Source: Aestuariivita sp.
GTDB lineage: Bacteria > Pseudomonadota > Alphaproteobacteria > Rhodobacterales > Rhodobacteraceae
Length of the DNA: 64,000 nucleotides
Assembly (NCBI RefSeq): GCF_021404545.1
Contig: NZ_JAAWWD010000036.1
Span: 51,073-115,072 of the forward strand
Reading direction: 5' to 3'
Part shown: piece after piece, positions 16,381 to 25,350 of the stretch
Layout of the letters: each line of letters opens with the position of its first letter
How positions within the stretch are numbered: position 1 is the stretch's first letter
Program-made: the position numbers and the translations under genes
Notes under the pieces: generated by a model
What the model was told of the DNA's origin: nothing
What the model saw: the letters and a program-made list of their open reading frames with translations, nothing else
Database searches by the model: none

Positions 16381-17946
16381 ATGACTCGCGTTGACAAGAT
16401 CAAGACACATGTACCGGTGGTAGGCATACACCGCCCGAAACCGGCCAAACCCCATGCGGTGGTGATCGGCGCAGGGCTTGGTGGTTTGGCCGGAGCCATG
16501 CGGCTTGGGGCCAAGGGCTACCGCGTGACGGTGGTCGACCGTCTCGATGTGCCCGGCGGGCGTGGATCGTCGATGACGCAGGATGGACACCGGTTCGATC
16601 TGGGCCCCACGATTGTGACCGTGCCGCAGGTGTTCAAGGAGTTGTGGGCGGCCTGCGGGCGCGATTTCGAAGCGGATGTCGATCTGCGCCCGATGGATCC
16701 GTTTTACGAGATCCGCTGGCCCGATGGATCGACCTTTACCGCGTGCCAGGAGACCGGCCGGATGCGGGCCGAGGTGGCCCGGCTCAGCCCCGGCGATCTG
16801 GCGGGGTATGATCGGTTCCTGCGCGACGCGGAGACGCGGTATTGGTTCGGGTTCGAGGATCTGGGCCGCCGGTCGATGCATGAGCTGTGGGAGCTGATCA
16901 AGGTCTTGCCGACCTTTGCGCGGTTGCGCGCAGACAGGTCCGTCTATGCCCATGCCGCGCGGCGGGTCAAGGATGAACGGCTGCGCATGGCGCTCAGCTT
17001 TCATCCGCTGTTCATCGGCGGCGATCCGTTCCGCGTGACCTCCATGTATGCGCTGGTCAGCCATCTGGAAAAAGAGTTCGGCGTGCACTACGCCATGGGC
17101 GGTGTCGCCGCGATGGCCCGAGCCATGGCCGATGTGATTGCCGATCAGGGCAGCACGCTGCGGCTGGAGACCGAGGTCGACGAGATCCTGATCCGCGATC
17201 ACCGCGCCGTCGGCATACGGCTGGTGGGCGGAGAGGAGATCGCAGCCGATATCGTGGTGTCGAACGCGGATGCGGGCCACACCTATGACCGGCTGCTCAG
17301 GCGTCGGACGAAATGGCGCTGGACGACCGACAGCCTGAAACGCAAACGGTGGTCGATGGGGCTGTTCGTGTGGTATTTCGGGACCAAGGGGACCCGCAAC
17401 AAATGGGCCGATGTCGGCCACCACACGATCCTGAACGGACCGCGCTACAAGGGGCTGGTCAACGACATCTTCATCAAGGGCAAACTGGCCGAGGATATGA
17501 GCCTCTATGTCCACCGGCCCAGCGTCACCGACCCTTCGGTCGCACCTGAAGGGGATGATACGTTCTATGTCCTGAGCCCCGTGCCCCATATCGGCCATGA
17601 CGATCCCGTCGATTGGGCCGAGATGGGTGAGACCTATCGCGCGCGGGTCCAAGCGGTGCTTGAAGAGCAGATGATGCCGGGTCTGGGCGATCATCTGAAA
17701 ACATCGCTGGTCTTCACGCCCGAGACGTTCCGCGATCGCTATCTCAGCCCCCATGGCGCCGGGTTTTCGATCGAGCCGCGCATCCTGCAAAGCGCCTGGT
17801 TCCGCCCGCATAACGTGAGCGAGGAATTCAAGGGCCTCTATCTGGTGGGTGCGGGCACGCATCCCGGTGCCGGCCTGCCCGGTGTGGTGTCCAGCGCCGA
17901 GGTGCTGGCGCAACTGGTGCCCGATCCCGCGACGGTGACAACGTGA
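16381..17946 (+). CDS. crtI: Phytoene desaturase
   Basis: A 521-residue FAD-dependent carotenoid desaturase with the dinucleotide motif VVIGAGLGGLAGAMRLGAKG around residues 28-47, RFDLGPTIVTVPQ, and the C-terminal LYLVGAGTHPGAGLPGV signature. It introduces double bonds into phytoene; in this pathway the expected product is neurosporene. The stop overlaps the crtB GTG start (GTGA). A PpsR-type site lies just upstream, so repression by oxygen is expected. Confidence 0.97.
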   Translation: MTRVDKIKTHVPVVGIHRPKPAKPHAVVIGAGLGGLAGAMRLGAKGYRVTVVDRLDVPGGRGSSMTQDGHRFDLGPTIVTVPQVFKELWAACGRDFEADVDLRPMDPFYEIRWPDGSTFTACQETGRMRAEVARLSPGDLAGYDRFLRDAETRYWFGFEDLGRRSMHELWELIKVLPTFARLRADRSVYAHAARRVKDERLRMALSFHPLFIGGDPFRVTSMYALVSHLEKEFGVHYAMGGVAAMARAMADVIADQGSTLRLETEVDEILIRDHRAVGIRLVGGEEIAADIVVSNADAGHTYDRLLRRRTKWRWTTDSLKRKRWSMGLFVWYFGTKGTRNKWADVGHHTILNGPRYKGLVNDIFIKGKLAEDMSLYVHRPSVTDPSVAPEGDDTFYVLSPVPHIGHDDPVDWAEMGETYRARVQAVLEEQMMPGLGDHLKTSLVFTPETFRDRYLSPHGAGFSIEPRILQSAWFRPHNVSEEFKGLYLVGAGTHPGAGLPGVVSSAEVLAQLVPDPATVTT

Positions 17947-18983
17947 TCGCGCCCGCCGATATGGAGGCCTGCCGCGAGGCGATCCGTCATGGATCGCTGT
18001 CGTTTTATGCCGCCTCCAAGCTTTTGCCGTCTTCGGTACGTGATCCCGCACTGGCGCTTTATGCGTTTTGCCGCCTGGCCGATGATGCGGTCGATCTGCA
18101 AAGCGCCAAGGCCGATGCGGTGCTGCGTCTGCGCGACCGGCTGGATCTGGTCTATGCCGGGCGGCCCCGAGACGCGGCTGCGGATCGTGCCTTTGCCGCT
18201 GTTGTGGAAGAGTTTCAAATGCCGCGCGCGTTGCCTGATGCGCTCCTCGAAGGGTTGGCCTGGGACGCAAGCTGGCGACAGTATCGAACGATGTCGGATC
18301 TGCACGCCTATTCGGCGCGGGTCGCCTCCGCCGTTGGCGTTATGATGGCGGTTCTGATGCGGGTCCGTGATCCGAACGCGCTGGCGCGCGCGTGCGATCT
18401 GGGTGTTGCGATGCAGCTGACCAATATCGCGCGTGATATCGGCGAGGATGCGCGTGAAGGGCGGCTCTATCTTCCGCTCGACTGGTTCGCCCAGGCTGGG
18501 CTGAACCCCAAGGCCTTTCTCGCAGACCCGCGCCCGACCAAGGCGATCCGAGGGATGGTCCGCCGGTTGGTGATGGAAGCGAACAGGCTCTACTTTCGGT
18601 CCGAGGCGGGGATCGGTGCGCTACCCCATTCCGCACGGCCCGGCATCTTTGGCGCGCGCTTTATCTATGCCGGGATCGGCCAGCGGCTGACCGCGATGGA
18701 TTATGACAGCATCAGCGCGCGGGCCCGTACCGGCAAGCTTCAAAAGATCGGCTGGTTGGGCGTCTCGATGCTGCGATCTGGTGTGACCATGGTCATGCCG
18801 CGATCGGCGGTCATCTACGCGCCACCCCTGCCGGAGGTCGCCTTTCTCGTGGATGCCGCAGCCGAGACGCCCGTTCGGGCGCCCGCGCGCAGTGACGCGC
18901 TTGTCGATGTGCTGTCGCTCCTTGAGCAACGCCGACGTGCCGAAAGAGAGGGTTTGATTGGCGGGTCCGCTAGACTAGGCTAG
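17943..18983 (+). CDS. crtB: Phytoene synthase
   Basis: A 346-residue squalene/phytoene synthase. The two aspartate-rich motifs are LADDAVD (residues 46-51) and NIARDIGEDAREGR in the middle. It condenses two geranylgeranyl diphosphates to phytoene, the first carotenoid. The GTG start overlaps the crtI stop, so the two are coupled. tspO follows after five bases. Confidence 0.97.
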   Translation: MIAPADMEACREAIRHGSLSFYAASKLLPSSVRDPALALYAFCRLADDAVDLQSAKADAVLRLRDRLDLVYAGRPRDAAADRAFAAVVEEFQMPRALPDALLEGLAWDASWRQYRTMSDLHAYSARVASAVGVMMAVLMRVRDPNALARACDLGVAMQLTNIARDIGEDAREGRLYLPLDWFAQAGLNPKAFLADPRPTKAIRGMVRRLVMEANRLYFRSEAGIGALPHSARPGIFGARFIYAGIGQRLTAMDYDSISARARTGKLQKIGWLGVSMLRSGVTMVMPRSAVIYAPPLPEVAFLVDAAAETPVRAPARSDALVDVLSLLEQRRRAEREGLIGGSARLG

Positions 18984-18988
18984 GCCCC

Positions 18989-19456
18989 ATGTTCTGGCTG
19001 ATCTTCGGTATCTTTCTCACGGCCTGCCTCGGCGCGGGCGCCACGGGAGGTCTGTTTCCTCCGGGCCGGTGGTATCGCGATTTGCGCAAGCCCTCCTGGA
19101 CGCCGCCCGACTGGGTGTTTCCGCTGACCTGGATGATCCTTTACGTGTGCATGGCACTGGCCGCGGCCAGGGTGGCTATGCTGCCGGGCAACGGCGTGGC
19201 GATGGCGCTCTGGGCGATGCAGATCGCGTTCAACGCGCTTTGGACGCCAGTCTTTTTCGGTCTCAAGAGGATCCGCATGGGGATGGCGGTGATCGGGGCC
19301 TTGTGGCTCGCGGTTTTGGGGACTCTGATCGCTTTGTGGCAGGTCGACACGGTCGCGGGGCTGCTCTTTGTCCCATACCTTGTCTGGGTCACGATCGCAT
19401 CGGCGCTGAACGCAGCCGTCTGGCGCCTGAACCCGGGCGAGGCACGTGCTGCCTGA
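18989..19456 (+). CDS. tspO: Tryptophan-rich sensory protein TspO (CrtK)
   Basis: A 155-residue TspO/MBR membrane protein with five predicted membrane segments and the aromatic loop WYRDLRKPSWTPPDWVFPL. In Rhodobacter TspO (once CrtK) sits in the outer membrane and damps photosynthesis gene expression under oxygen, probably by affecting tetrapyrrole movement. It closes the crtI-crtB-tspO unit and converges on crtC. Confidence 0.95.
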   Translation: MFWLIFGIFLTACLGAGATGGLFPPGRWYRDLRKPSWTPPDWVFPLTWMILYVCMALAAARVAMLPGNGVAMALWAMQIAFNALWTPVFFGLKRIRMGMAVIGALWLAVLGTLIALWQVDTVAGLLFVPYLVWVTIASALNAAVWRLNPGEARAA

Positions 19457-19470
19457 GGGCATGTGATCCA

Positions 19471-19527
19471 ATTGAGACGCCTGCGGCGTCACCAATATTC
19501 AATTTTCGCCTCCGGCGGTCGTATTGG
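19471..19527. repeat. Paired palindromes between convergent tspO and crtC (probable bidirectional terminator or REP-like element)
   Basis: Two adjoining hairpins: GACGCC-TGC-GGCGTC (19476-19490), flanked by ATTG and CAAT, and CGCC-TCC-GGCG (19507-19517) inside an outer CCAATA/TATTGG pair (19492-19497 with 19522-19527). The location between two convergent genes fits termination on both strands. The rest of the 280-base gap holds no gene. Confidence 0.5.
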
Positions 19528-19688
19528 ACTGCAAGAAGAAGAGCCAGGTCCACCCCGCAAACCGAAAGCTTCACGTTCCGGTCGCGGGGCTTCTCCTCGC
19601 ACGGTCATCGGCTCGACAGCCTGTACCGCAGGGCAAGTTTGACCCGATCAGAGTTAACCCCGAGTTAAAGACAGGCGCGGTCCTGCTG

Positions 19689-19710
19689 TTTCTTCTCGCC
19701 AAAAATACGC
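19689..19710 (-). repeat. Short conserved motif downstream of crtC, copy 1
   Basis: Read on the minus strand this is GCGTATTTTTGGCGAGAAGA, ending AA. It lies about 28 bases past the crtC stop in the same orientation as that gene. A near-identical copy (19 of 21 bases) follows dxs at 35410-35430. The function is unknown. Confidence 0.55.
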
Positions 19711-19738
19711 AAAACAACCGTTGCCCCGGAGGAGCGCA

Positions 19739-20785
19739 TCAACCCTCCTGGAACTGCCAATTGCGTCGCCGAGGCACGCGCAAGGCTAACATAGGCTTGA
19801 TCAGGGGGTTGCGGAATCGACGCAGGTCAAGCGCTTCGTGAACGCCGACGGTTTCCACACCGTCCAGCTGCGTTCTGATTGCCGAGCGTGTATAAAAAGG
19901 CGCGTCCAGCATGGTTTTGACCTGGCGCGGGCGATATCCCGGATCGGCACGCGTTTCGCGCGACACGGCCCACAGGCTGCGCGCGAGGCGGGTTTTGGGC
20001 GGCATCGCCACCTCCCGCGCGCGCCCATCGGCGTCGAAAGAATACCCTGCCGCAAGTACACTGCCATCCATCCGCTCGGCATCGTAAAAGCAGGTCGCCC
20101 CCTCTGGCGTCGGGAACCGCCCCCAGGTCCAGTAGGTAAAATCCTGTTCCAGCGCGCGGGTTCCGAAATTGGCGTCGAAATACCCGTGACCGACCCATGT
20201 CCAGCCCGGTCTGTCGATCTCGACCTCGATCCGCGCGACCGGGGCGAACGGCCGCCAGATGTGGCTGCGCGCGGGATCCAGCGCCAGTTCGACATTTGTG
20301 ATCGCGGAGGGGATAACGCGGATCTGTCCCCGGACCCGGCTGATCAGGGGCGGTGACGAAATCTCGTCAATGTCGATAGCCAGGTGGTCGCCCTCCCAGC
20401 GCATCATCGAGGGCCCCACCTCCAAACGGGCGGCTGTCTGGCGCAGAGCTGATCGGCCCCGGTCGGTCATGGTAAAGCGCCCACCTGGGCCATAGGTCGC
20501 CACATTGATGCAGACATGGTCCTGCGGCACTTTGCGGCCCGACCAGCGATACCAGGGCGAAAACACCGATCCGATAAAGCCGATCACCGAAACGGCGCGT
20601 TCCCCATCATCGCTTATTCCGTCGACATACCACCAAGCATAGCCGTTGGGTCCGACCTCGACATTGAAGTTAGGTCGCTCAAGATCGCCGCGACCGCGTG
20701 CCGGGCCGAAAGCGTCGCCATCGGCACCCCCGCCCCCGGATGGGCGCCGCCGCCCACCAGATACAGGCCCCGAACCGGCGTGCAC
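19739..20785 (-). CDS. crtC: Hydroxyneurosporene synthase (carotenoid 1,2-hydratase)
   Basis: Recognised by GYAWWYVDGISDDGERAVSV, the segment FIGSVFSPWYRWSGR and the C-terminal WTWGRFPTPEGATCFYDAER region of CrtC. It hydrates the terminal double bond of neurosporene-type carotenoids. The stop is secure but the start is not. Family homology begins near 20680, yet the frame has no ATG there. The nearest upstream start is GTG at 20785 (used here, 348 residues, overlapping crtD by 172 bases). A downstream GTG at 20587 would shorten the protein and lose conserved residues. It is coupled to crtD upstream on the same strand. Confidence 0.85.
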   Translation of the reverse strand: MHAGSGPVSGGRRRPSGGGGADGDAFGPARGRGDLERPNFNVEVGPNGYAWWYVDGISDDGERAVSVIGFIGSVFSPWYRWSGRKVPQDHVCINVATYGPGGRFTMTDRGRSALRQTAARLEVGPSMMRWEGDHLAIDIDEISSPPLISRVRGQIRVIPSAITNVELALDPARSHIWRPFAPVARIEVEIDRPGWTWVGHGYFDANFGTRALEQDFTYWTWGRFPTPEGATCFYDAERMDGSVLAAGYSFDADGRAREVAMPPKTRLARSLWAVSRETRADPGYRPRQVKTMLDAPFYTRSAIRTQLDGVETVGVHEALDLRRFRNPLIKPMLALRVPRRRNWQFQEG

Positions 20786-22182
20786 GCCGTCGGTCTGTGA
20801 AAGGCCGCCATCATGCCGTGCGGGCTTTGTCCGTAAAGCGCTCCTTTGGTCTCGGGAAAGAGCCTGTCGAACATCCTCGGGGTCGTGATCGTGCTCGGAT
20901 CTGGTGTGGGGGTGAAGATCAGATTGAAGCGCTTTGCCCTGTGAATGATCGTCTCGTGCCATAGGGGCAACTCCCTGTCTGAGGCGTCGGCCGGGTCGGC
21001 CGGGGCGTTGGTGATGATTTCAAACCGTTCCAGCGGGGGAGGCGCCTGACCTTGCCCGCGGTCTTCGGCGCAGATATAAAGCGACGGCTGGCGCGGAACG
21101 CGGCCCGCGTGCAGATCGGCGAACTCCGCTGCTGGATCACCGTCGAAAAAGACGTTGTGATGGGCCAGCTCGACACCACACGGCACGGCCGCAAAGCTGT
21201 AGACGCGTGCCGAAAAGGATCTTTCCCCGCGCAGGCTCTGGCGGGCGACGGATGTGCAGCCTGCACCCAGCGCGCCTGAGGCCAAGGCCCGGGGGTCGCC
21301 ATTGAACACAACCGCATCTGCCGAAAGATGCGCACCATCCGCTAGGCCGACGCCGCGCGCTCGGCCGCCCTTTACGTCGATATGATCGACATGGGCACCC
21401 AGCCTGATGTCCACGCCCAGTGCCGCGGCAAGTTCCGCCATTGCACCGGCCAGCTTATGCATCCCGCCCTTGACCACCCACACCCCCGACGCTTCGGCCT
21501 GCCAGATCAGTGCCAGAACCGCCGGAGAGCGGTAAGGCGAGCCACCAACATAGGTGGCGTATCGGCCAAAAAGCTGCGCCAGTCGCGGATCGCTGAACTG
21601 CCGCCCTAGCATCCCGGCGAGGCTCGACAGGGGTGCCATCGGGCCGATGACCTTTGGATTTGACAGCACATGACGGATCAGCGCGCCAAGCTTTGGGTCG
21701 GGCGCGCGCATCATCGGCGCATCGAATGTGTCGAACAGCTCGGCGGTGCGCTTGGAAAAGCTCCAGAATTCCGCGGCGGCGCGTGGTCCGGCAAAGGCAC
21801 GGATGGCCTCGGCGCTTTGGTCGGTATCTGCATAGAGGTCGAGCTGCGATCCATCGGGCCAGAAATGTCGCGCCAGCAGCGATTGTGGGATGAGCGTGAC
21901 ATGATCGTCCAGCCGCGCACCGGCATAGCGGAACAGATCGTCAAAAACGTGCCGCATGGTCAGAACGGTCGGCCCTGCATCCACGGGCCCCGCGGCGCTG
22001 GGCAAGGTGCGGATCTTGCCGCCTGCGTGTTTGTGCCGTTCCAGCAATGTCACCTCGAACCCGTGCGCGGCAAGGCGGATCGCACTGGCCAACCCTCCGA
22101 CCCCTGCGCCGATCACCGCCACCCTTGGCCGGACGGAAGTGGAAGCTTTGAATTGGGGGCGAGAAAAGGTCACGCGTGGCAC
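20614..22182 (-). CDS. crtD: 1-hydroxycarotenoid 3,4-desaturase (methoxyneurosporene dehydrogenase)
   Basis: A 522-residue FAD-dependent desaturase with VAVIGAGVGGLASAIRLAAH near residue 20 and LYLVGGGAHPGAGVPMATLS near the C-terminus, as in CrtD. It desaturates hydroxylated or methoxylated carotenoids on the way to spheroidene. A GTG at 22182 is the first start after an upstream in-frame stop. The 3' end overlaps crtC. The divergent crtE promoter region with two PpsR-type sites lies immediately upstream. Confidence 0.95.
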   Translation of the reverse strand: MPRVTFSRPQFKASTSVRPRVAVIGAGVGGLASAIRLAAHGFEVTLLERHKHAGGKIRTLPSAAGPVDAGPTVLTMRHVFDDLFRYAGARLDDHVTLIPQSLLARHFWPDGSQLDLYADTDQSAEAIRAFAGPRAAAEFWSFSKRTAELFDTFDAPMMRAPDPKLGALIRHVLSNPKVIGPMAPLSSLAGMLGRQFSDPRLAQLFGRYATYVGGSPYRSPAVLALIWQAEASGVWVVKGGMHKLAGAMAELAAALGVDIRLGAHVDHIDVKGGRARGVGLADGAHLSADAVVFNGDPRALASGALGAGCTSVARQSLRGERSFSARVYSFAAVPCGVELAHHNVFFDGDPAAEFADLHAGRVPRQPSLYICAEDRGQGQAPPPLERFEIITNAPADPADASDRELPLWHETIIHRAKRFNLIFTPTPDPSTITTPRMFDRLFPETKGALYGQSPHGMMAAFHRPTACTPVRGLYLVGGGAHPGAGVPMATLSARHAVAAILSDLTSMSRSDPTAMLGGMSTE

Positions 22183-22221
22183 TCCGTATCAATGCATGAT
22201 TGTTGACTCGTCGTGCGTGAG

Positions 22222-22239
22222 TGTCCAGTATGATTTACA
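22222..22239. promoter_or_regulatory. PpsR/CrtJ operator, crtD/crtE region, site 1
   Basis: Exact TGT-N12-ACA (TGTCCAGTATGATTTACA), 40 bases upstream of the crtD start and between the divergent crtD and crtE genes. A TATGAT box lies inside it at 22229-22234. Confidence 0.85.
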
Positions 22240-22245
22240 CTTATA

Positions 22246-22263
22246 TGTCGCGAATGACTGACA
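22246..22263. promoter_or_regulatory. PpsR/CrtJ operator, crtD/crtE region, site 2
   Basis: Exact TGT-N12-ACA (TGTCGCGAATGACTGACA), six bases from site 1 and 26 bases before the crtE ATG. Closely spaced pairs of this kind are the usual arrangement for strong PpsR/CrtJ repression. Confidence 0.85.
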
Positions 22264-22288
22264 TTGAGGCCAAAAAAGGACTGAGACC

Positions 22289-23158
22289 ATGCCGATGAAG
22301 ACACGGATCGAGGCCGCGATCACGCAGGCCGTTCAAGCAGGCCAATCGCACCGCGCTCCGCTTCAGCTGGCTCAGGCGCTGCACTATGCGACCTTTCCAG
22401 GTGGCGCGCGCATACGGCCCACGATCTGTATGTCGGTTGCGCTGGCCTGCGGCGATGACCGGCCATACCTGGCGGATGCGGCGGCCGCAGCGCTGGAATT
22501 GATGCATTGCGCCAGTCTGGTTCATGACGATCTGCCCTGCTTTGACGATGCCGATTTCCGGCGTGGGAAACCGTCGGTTCACCGCGCCTTTTCCGAACCT
22601 TTGGCGGTCTTGACCGGGGACAGCCTGATCATCATGGCCTTTGAGCAGATTGCCAAGGCCGCTGTCGATGATCCGGGCCGAGGCATGCAGTTGCTGCTGA
22701 CCCTGTCCAAACGATCCGGCATGCCCTTCGGCATCTGCGCGGGCCAGGGGTGGGAGAGTGAGGCAAAGATCGACCTTTCAGCCTATCACCAGGCCAAGAC
22801 CGGCGCCTTGTTCATTGCCGCGACACAGATGGGTGCCCTGGCCGCCGGTCAGGAGGCCGAGCCCTGGTTCGAACTGGGTGCTCGGATCGGTGAGGCGTTT
22901 CAGGTCGCCGACGATCTGCGCGACGCGCTTTACGACGAGGAAACATTGGGCAAACCGGCCGGTCAGGACAATCTTCACGGGCGGCCCAACGCGGTGACGC
23001 AGCTGGGGGTGCAGGGCGCCGTTTCCCGGCTTAAGGATATTCTGGGAGGGGCCATCGCCTCCATCCCGTCCTGCCCGGGAGAAGCGCAGTTGGCCCAGAT
23101 GGTGCGCGCCTATGCCGAGCGCCTGACGCCCGTGATGCCTGCCCGACACCCCCACTGA
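22289..23158 (+). CDS. crtE: Geranylgeranyl diphosphate synthase
   Basis: A 289-residue trans-prenyl synthase. The first aspartate-rich motif is DDLPCFDDADFRRGKPSVH (residues 80-98) and the second is FQVADDLRDALYDEE. It supplies geranylgeranyl diphosphate for both carotenoids and the bacteriochlorophyll tail. AAAAAAGGA stands before the ATG. The crtF ATG follows one base after the stop, so crtE and crtF form one unit. Confidence 0.96.
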   Translation: MPMKTRIEAAITQAVQAGQSHRAPLQLAQALHYATFPGGARIRPTICMSVALACGDDRPYLADAAAAALELMHCASLVHDDLPCFDDADFRRGKPSVHRAFSEPLAVLTGDSLIIMAFEQIAKAAVDDPGRGMQLLLTLSKRSGMPFGICAGQGWESEAKIDLSAYHQAKTGALFIAATQMGALAAGQEAEPWFELGARIGEAFQVADDLRDALYDEETLGKPAGQDNLHGRPNAVTQLGVQGAVSRLKDILGGAIASIPSCPGEAQLAQMVRAYAERLTPVMPARHPH

Positions 23159-23159
23159 C

Positions 23160-24275
23160 ATGGAGGCCGAGGCGACAGGCTGGCGCGGCGGATGGCTGAA
23201 CCGGCTGGTCGCGCGCCCGGGCTTTCAGCGCTGGGCCAGTACGTTCCCACTCACCCGGGGGCGCGCGCGGCGCGATGGCGCGGCGCTTTTCGACGTGGTG
23301 CAGGGCTTTGTCAAAAGCCAGGTCTTGATGGCCCTGGTCGAGCTTGATGTCTTTCGTCGCCTGCGCGCGGGTCCGCAAACTGCCGAGCAGATGGGCCGCG
23401 CGCTGGATATCCCTGCCGATCGCATGCAGGTTCTGTTGCAGGCCGGCGCCGCTCTGGGATTGCTCAAGCGCAGACGTGGTGGTCGCTATGGTCTGGCACG
23501 ACAGGGGGCCGCCCTGATGGGGGTGCCGGGGTTGGAGGCGATGATCCGCCATCATCGCGCCTTTTACCGCGATCTGGAGGATCCGGTGGCCTTGCTGCGC
23601 GGGCCTGAACGGACTGAATTGTCCGAGTTCTGGCCCTATGTCTTTGGCGCGCGCGGCGATGTGGCGCCGGATGTGGCGCGCACCTATTCCGATCTGATGG
23701 CCCAAAGCCAGCAGCTGGTCGCCCAGGATACGTTGCGGGCCATAGACCTGAAGTGCGTCACGCGGCTCTTGGATATCGGCGGCGGCACCGGCGCGTTTCT
23801 GGAGGCGGTGGGAGCTGCCAATCCAGGGCTCGATATGGTGCTTTTTGATTTGCCTCAGGTTGTGCCCGACGCCACCGATCGCTTTGCCCGCGCAGGGCTG
23901 GCCGATCGGGTCCGAATCGAGGCTGGATCGTTCCGCGAGGATTCCCTGCCCGAAGGGGCCGATGCAATCTCGTTGATCCGGGTTCTTTACGATCATGCGG
24001 ATGACACGGTCGAGGCGCTCTTGAGCAAAGTGTTCGACGCTCTGCCCGGCGCCGGGCGGTTGATCATATCCGAGCCGATGGCGGGCGGCGCCAAGCCCGA
24101 GATCGCGGGCGATGTCTATTTCGCCTTTTATACCATGGCGATGCAGACCGGACGCGCCCGCTCGGCCAAGGACATCGCGGCGTTCTGTCGTGCAGTCGGC
24201 TTTGAGCAGATCCGCAGCCCTGCCCCCAGCCGCGCTTTTGTCACGCGCGTTCTGACCGCTGTCAAACCAAAGTGA
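23160..24275 (+). CDS. crtF: Demethylspheroidene O-methyltransferase
   Basis: A 371-residue SAM-dependent O-methyltransferase. The N-terminal winged-helix dimerisation region is followed by the SAM motif VTRLLDIGGGTGAFLEAVGA (about residues 199-218). It methylates the 1-hydroxyl of demethylspheroidene. Together with crtA, C, D, E, I and B this gives the whole spheroidene/spheroidenone pathway in the window. It is followed by the third PpsR control region. Confidence 0.95.
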   Translation: MEAEATGWRGGWLNRLVARPGFQRWASTFPLTRGRARRDGAALFDVVQGFVKSQVLMALVELDVFRRLRAGPQTAEQMGRALDIPADRMQVLLQAGAALGLLKRRRGGRYGLARQGAALMGVPGLEAMIRHHRAFYRDLEDPVALLRGPERTELSEFWPYVFGARGDVAPDVARTYSDLMAQSQQLVAQDTLRAIDLKCVTRLLDIGGGTGAFLEAVGAANPGLDMVLFDLPQVVPDATDRFARAGLADRVRIEAGSFREDSLPEGADAISLIRVLYDHADDTVEALLSKVFDALPGAGRLIISEPMAGGAKPEIAGDVYFAFYTMAMQTGRARSAKDIAAFCRAVGFEQIRSPAPSRAFVTRVLTAVKPK

Positions 24276-24292
24276 CAACTCCCCGCAGAAAG

Positions 24293-24310
24293 TGTCTAAA
24301 GTAATTGACA
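24293..24310. promoter_or_regulatory. PpsR/CrtJ operator, bchC promoter, site 1
   Basis: Exact TGT-N12-ACA (TGTCTAAAGTAATTGACA). It contains the TTGACA hexamer that would be the -35 box of the bchC promoter. Confidence 0.85.
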
Positions 24311-24332
24311 CATCAAACTGTCAGGCTAAACT
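24305..24332 (+). promoter_or_regulatory. Predicted sigma-70-type promoter of the bchCXYZ-puf chain
   Basis: TTGACA at 24305-24310 and TAAACT at 24327-24332 are separated by 16 bases. Both boxes lie inside the two PpsR-type sites, so bound repressor would block RNA polymerase. The bchC ATG is 76 bases further on, with a very good AAAGGAGG ribosome-binding site. Confidence 0.65.
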
Positions 24333-24336
24333 GACA
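24319..24336. promoter_or_regulatory. PpsR/CrtJ operator, bchC promoter, site 2
   Basis: Exact TGT-N12-ACA (TGTCAGGCTAAACTGACA), eight bases after site 1 and covering the proposed -10 box. Confidence 0.85.
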
Positions 24337-24408
24337 GTGCGACAAAAAAGACCCAGCCGAGTCTCTCTCGGGCGAGGGTCCTAACCGGTACGATCAAAGG
24401 AGGCTGAC

Positions 24409-25350
24409 ATGCAGACACAGGCGGTGCTTCTGAAGGGCCCCCAGGATCTGGGCATTGATGTCCTGTCGCTAACCGATCCGGGTGAAAACGATCTGGTCGT
24501 CGACATTCACTATTCGGGCATCTCAACCGGAACGGAAAAGCTGTTCTGGTCCGGTCAGATGCCGCCTTTCCCCGGGATGGGATACCCCCTTGTTCCTGGC
24601 TATGAGGCCGCGGGCGAGGTGGTCGAAGCCGGTGCCCTGACCGGTTTCACACCCGGGGAACGGGTTTTTGTACCGGGTGCCAATTGCTATGACGGCGCGT
24701 TCGGCCTTTTTGGCGGTGCCGCCGCGCGGGTGGTGACCGATGCCGCCCGAGTGACGCGTATCGACACCGGTCTGGGGGCCGAAGGCGCGCTGCTTGCCCT
24801 GGCCGCGACCGCACGCCATGCCATGGCCGGGATGGACAAGGCCGTGCCCGATCTGATCGTGGGCCACGGTGTTCTGGGCCGCTTGCTGGCCCGGCTGACG
24901 ATTGCAGCGGGTGCGCCCGCCCCCACCGTGTGGGAGATCAACCCTGATCGCCAGACCGGAGCCGAAGGGTACGAGGTGCTGACCCCCGATGACGATCCGC
25001 GCAGGGACTACCGCGCGATCTATGACGCGTCGGGCAATGGCGCGCTGCTCAACGATCTGGTGACGCGCATCGAAAAGGGCGGCGAGATCGTTCTGGCCGG
25101 GTTTTACACCCAGCCGCTGAGCTTTGCGTTTCCGCCCGCCTTCATGAAAGAGGCGCGGTTTCGCGTTGCCGCCGAATGGCAGCGCGAGGATCTGACGGCC
25201 ACCCGCGCGCTGGTGGAAAGCGGCGCGCTCAGCCTCGGGGGGCTGATCACGCATCAGGCTCAGGCGAAGGATGCCGCGGGCGCCTATCGCACCGCGTTCG
25301 AGGATCCGGCCTGCCTGAAGATGATTCTGAATTGGGAGACATGCTCGTGA
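24409..25350 (+). CDS. bchC: 3-hydroxyethyl bacteriochlorophyllide a dehydrogenase
   Basis: A 313-residue medium-chain dehydrogenase-like protein beginning [20 protein letters not shown], with the Rossmann segment [20 protein letters not shown]. It oxidises the C3 hydroxyethyl group to acetyl late in bacteriochlorophyll a synthesis. AAAGGAGG gives a strong translation start. The 3' end overlaps bchX by ten bases. It is the first gene of the bchCXYZ-puf chain. Confidence 0.96.
   Translation: MQTQAVLLKGPQDLGIDVLSLTDPGENDLVVDIHYSGISTGTEKLFWSGQMPPFPGMGYPLVPGYEAAGEVVEAGALTGFTPGERVFVPGANCYDGAFGLFGGAAARVVTDAARVTRIDTGLGAEGALLALAATARHAMAGMDKAVPDLIVGHGVLGRLLARLTIAAGAPAPTVWEINPDRQTGAEGYEVLTPDDDPRRDYRAIYDASGNGALLNDLVTRIEKGGEIVLAGFYTQPLSFAFPPAFMKEARFRVAAEWQREDLTATRALVESGALSLGGLITHQAQAKDAAGAYRTAFEDPACLKMILNWETCS

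Noticed and set aside
16315..18270. A 651-codon open frame antisense to crtI and crtB
   Set aside because: An antisense shadow of two certain carotenoid genes; it also covers the PpsR control region.
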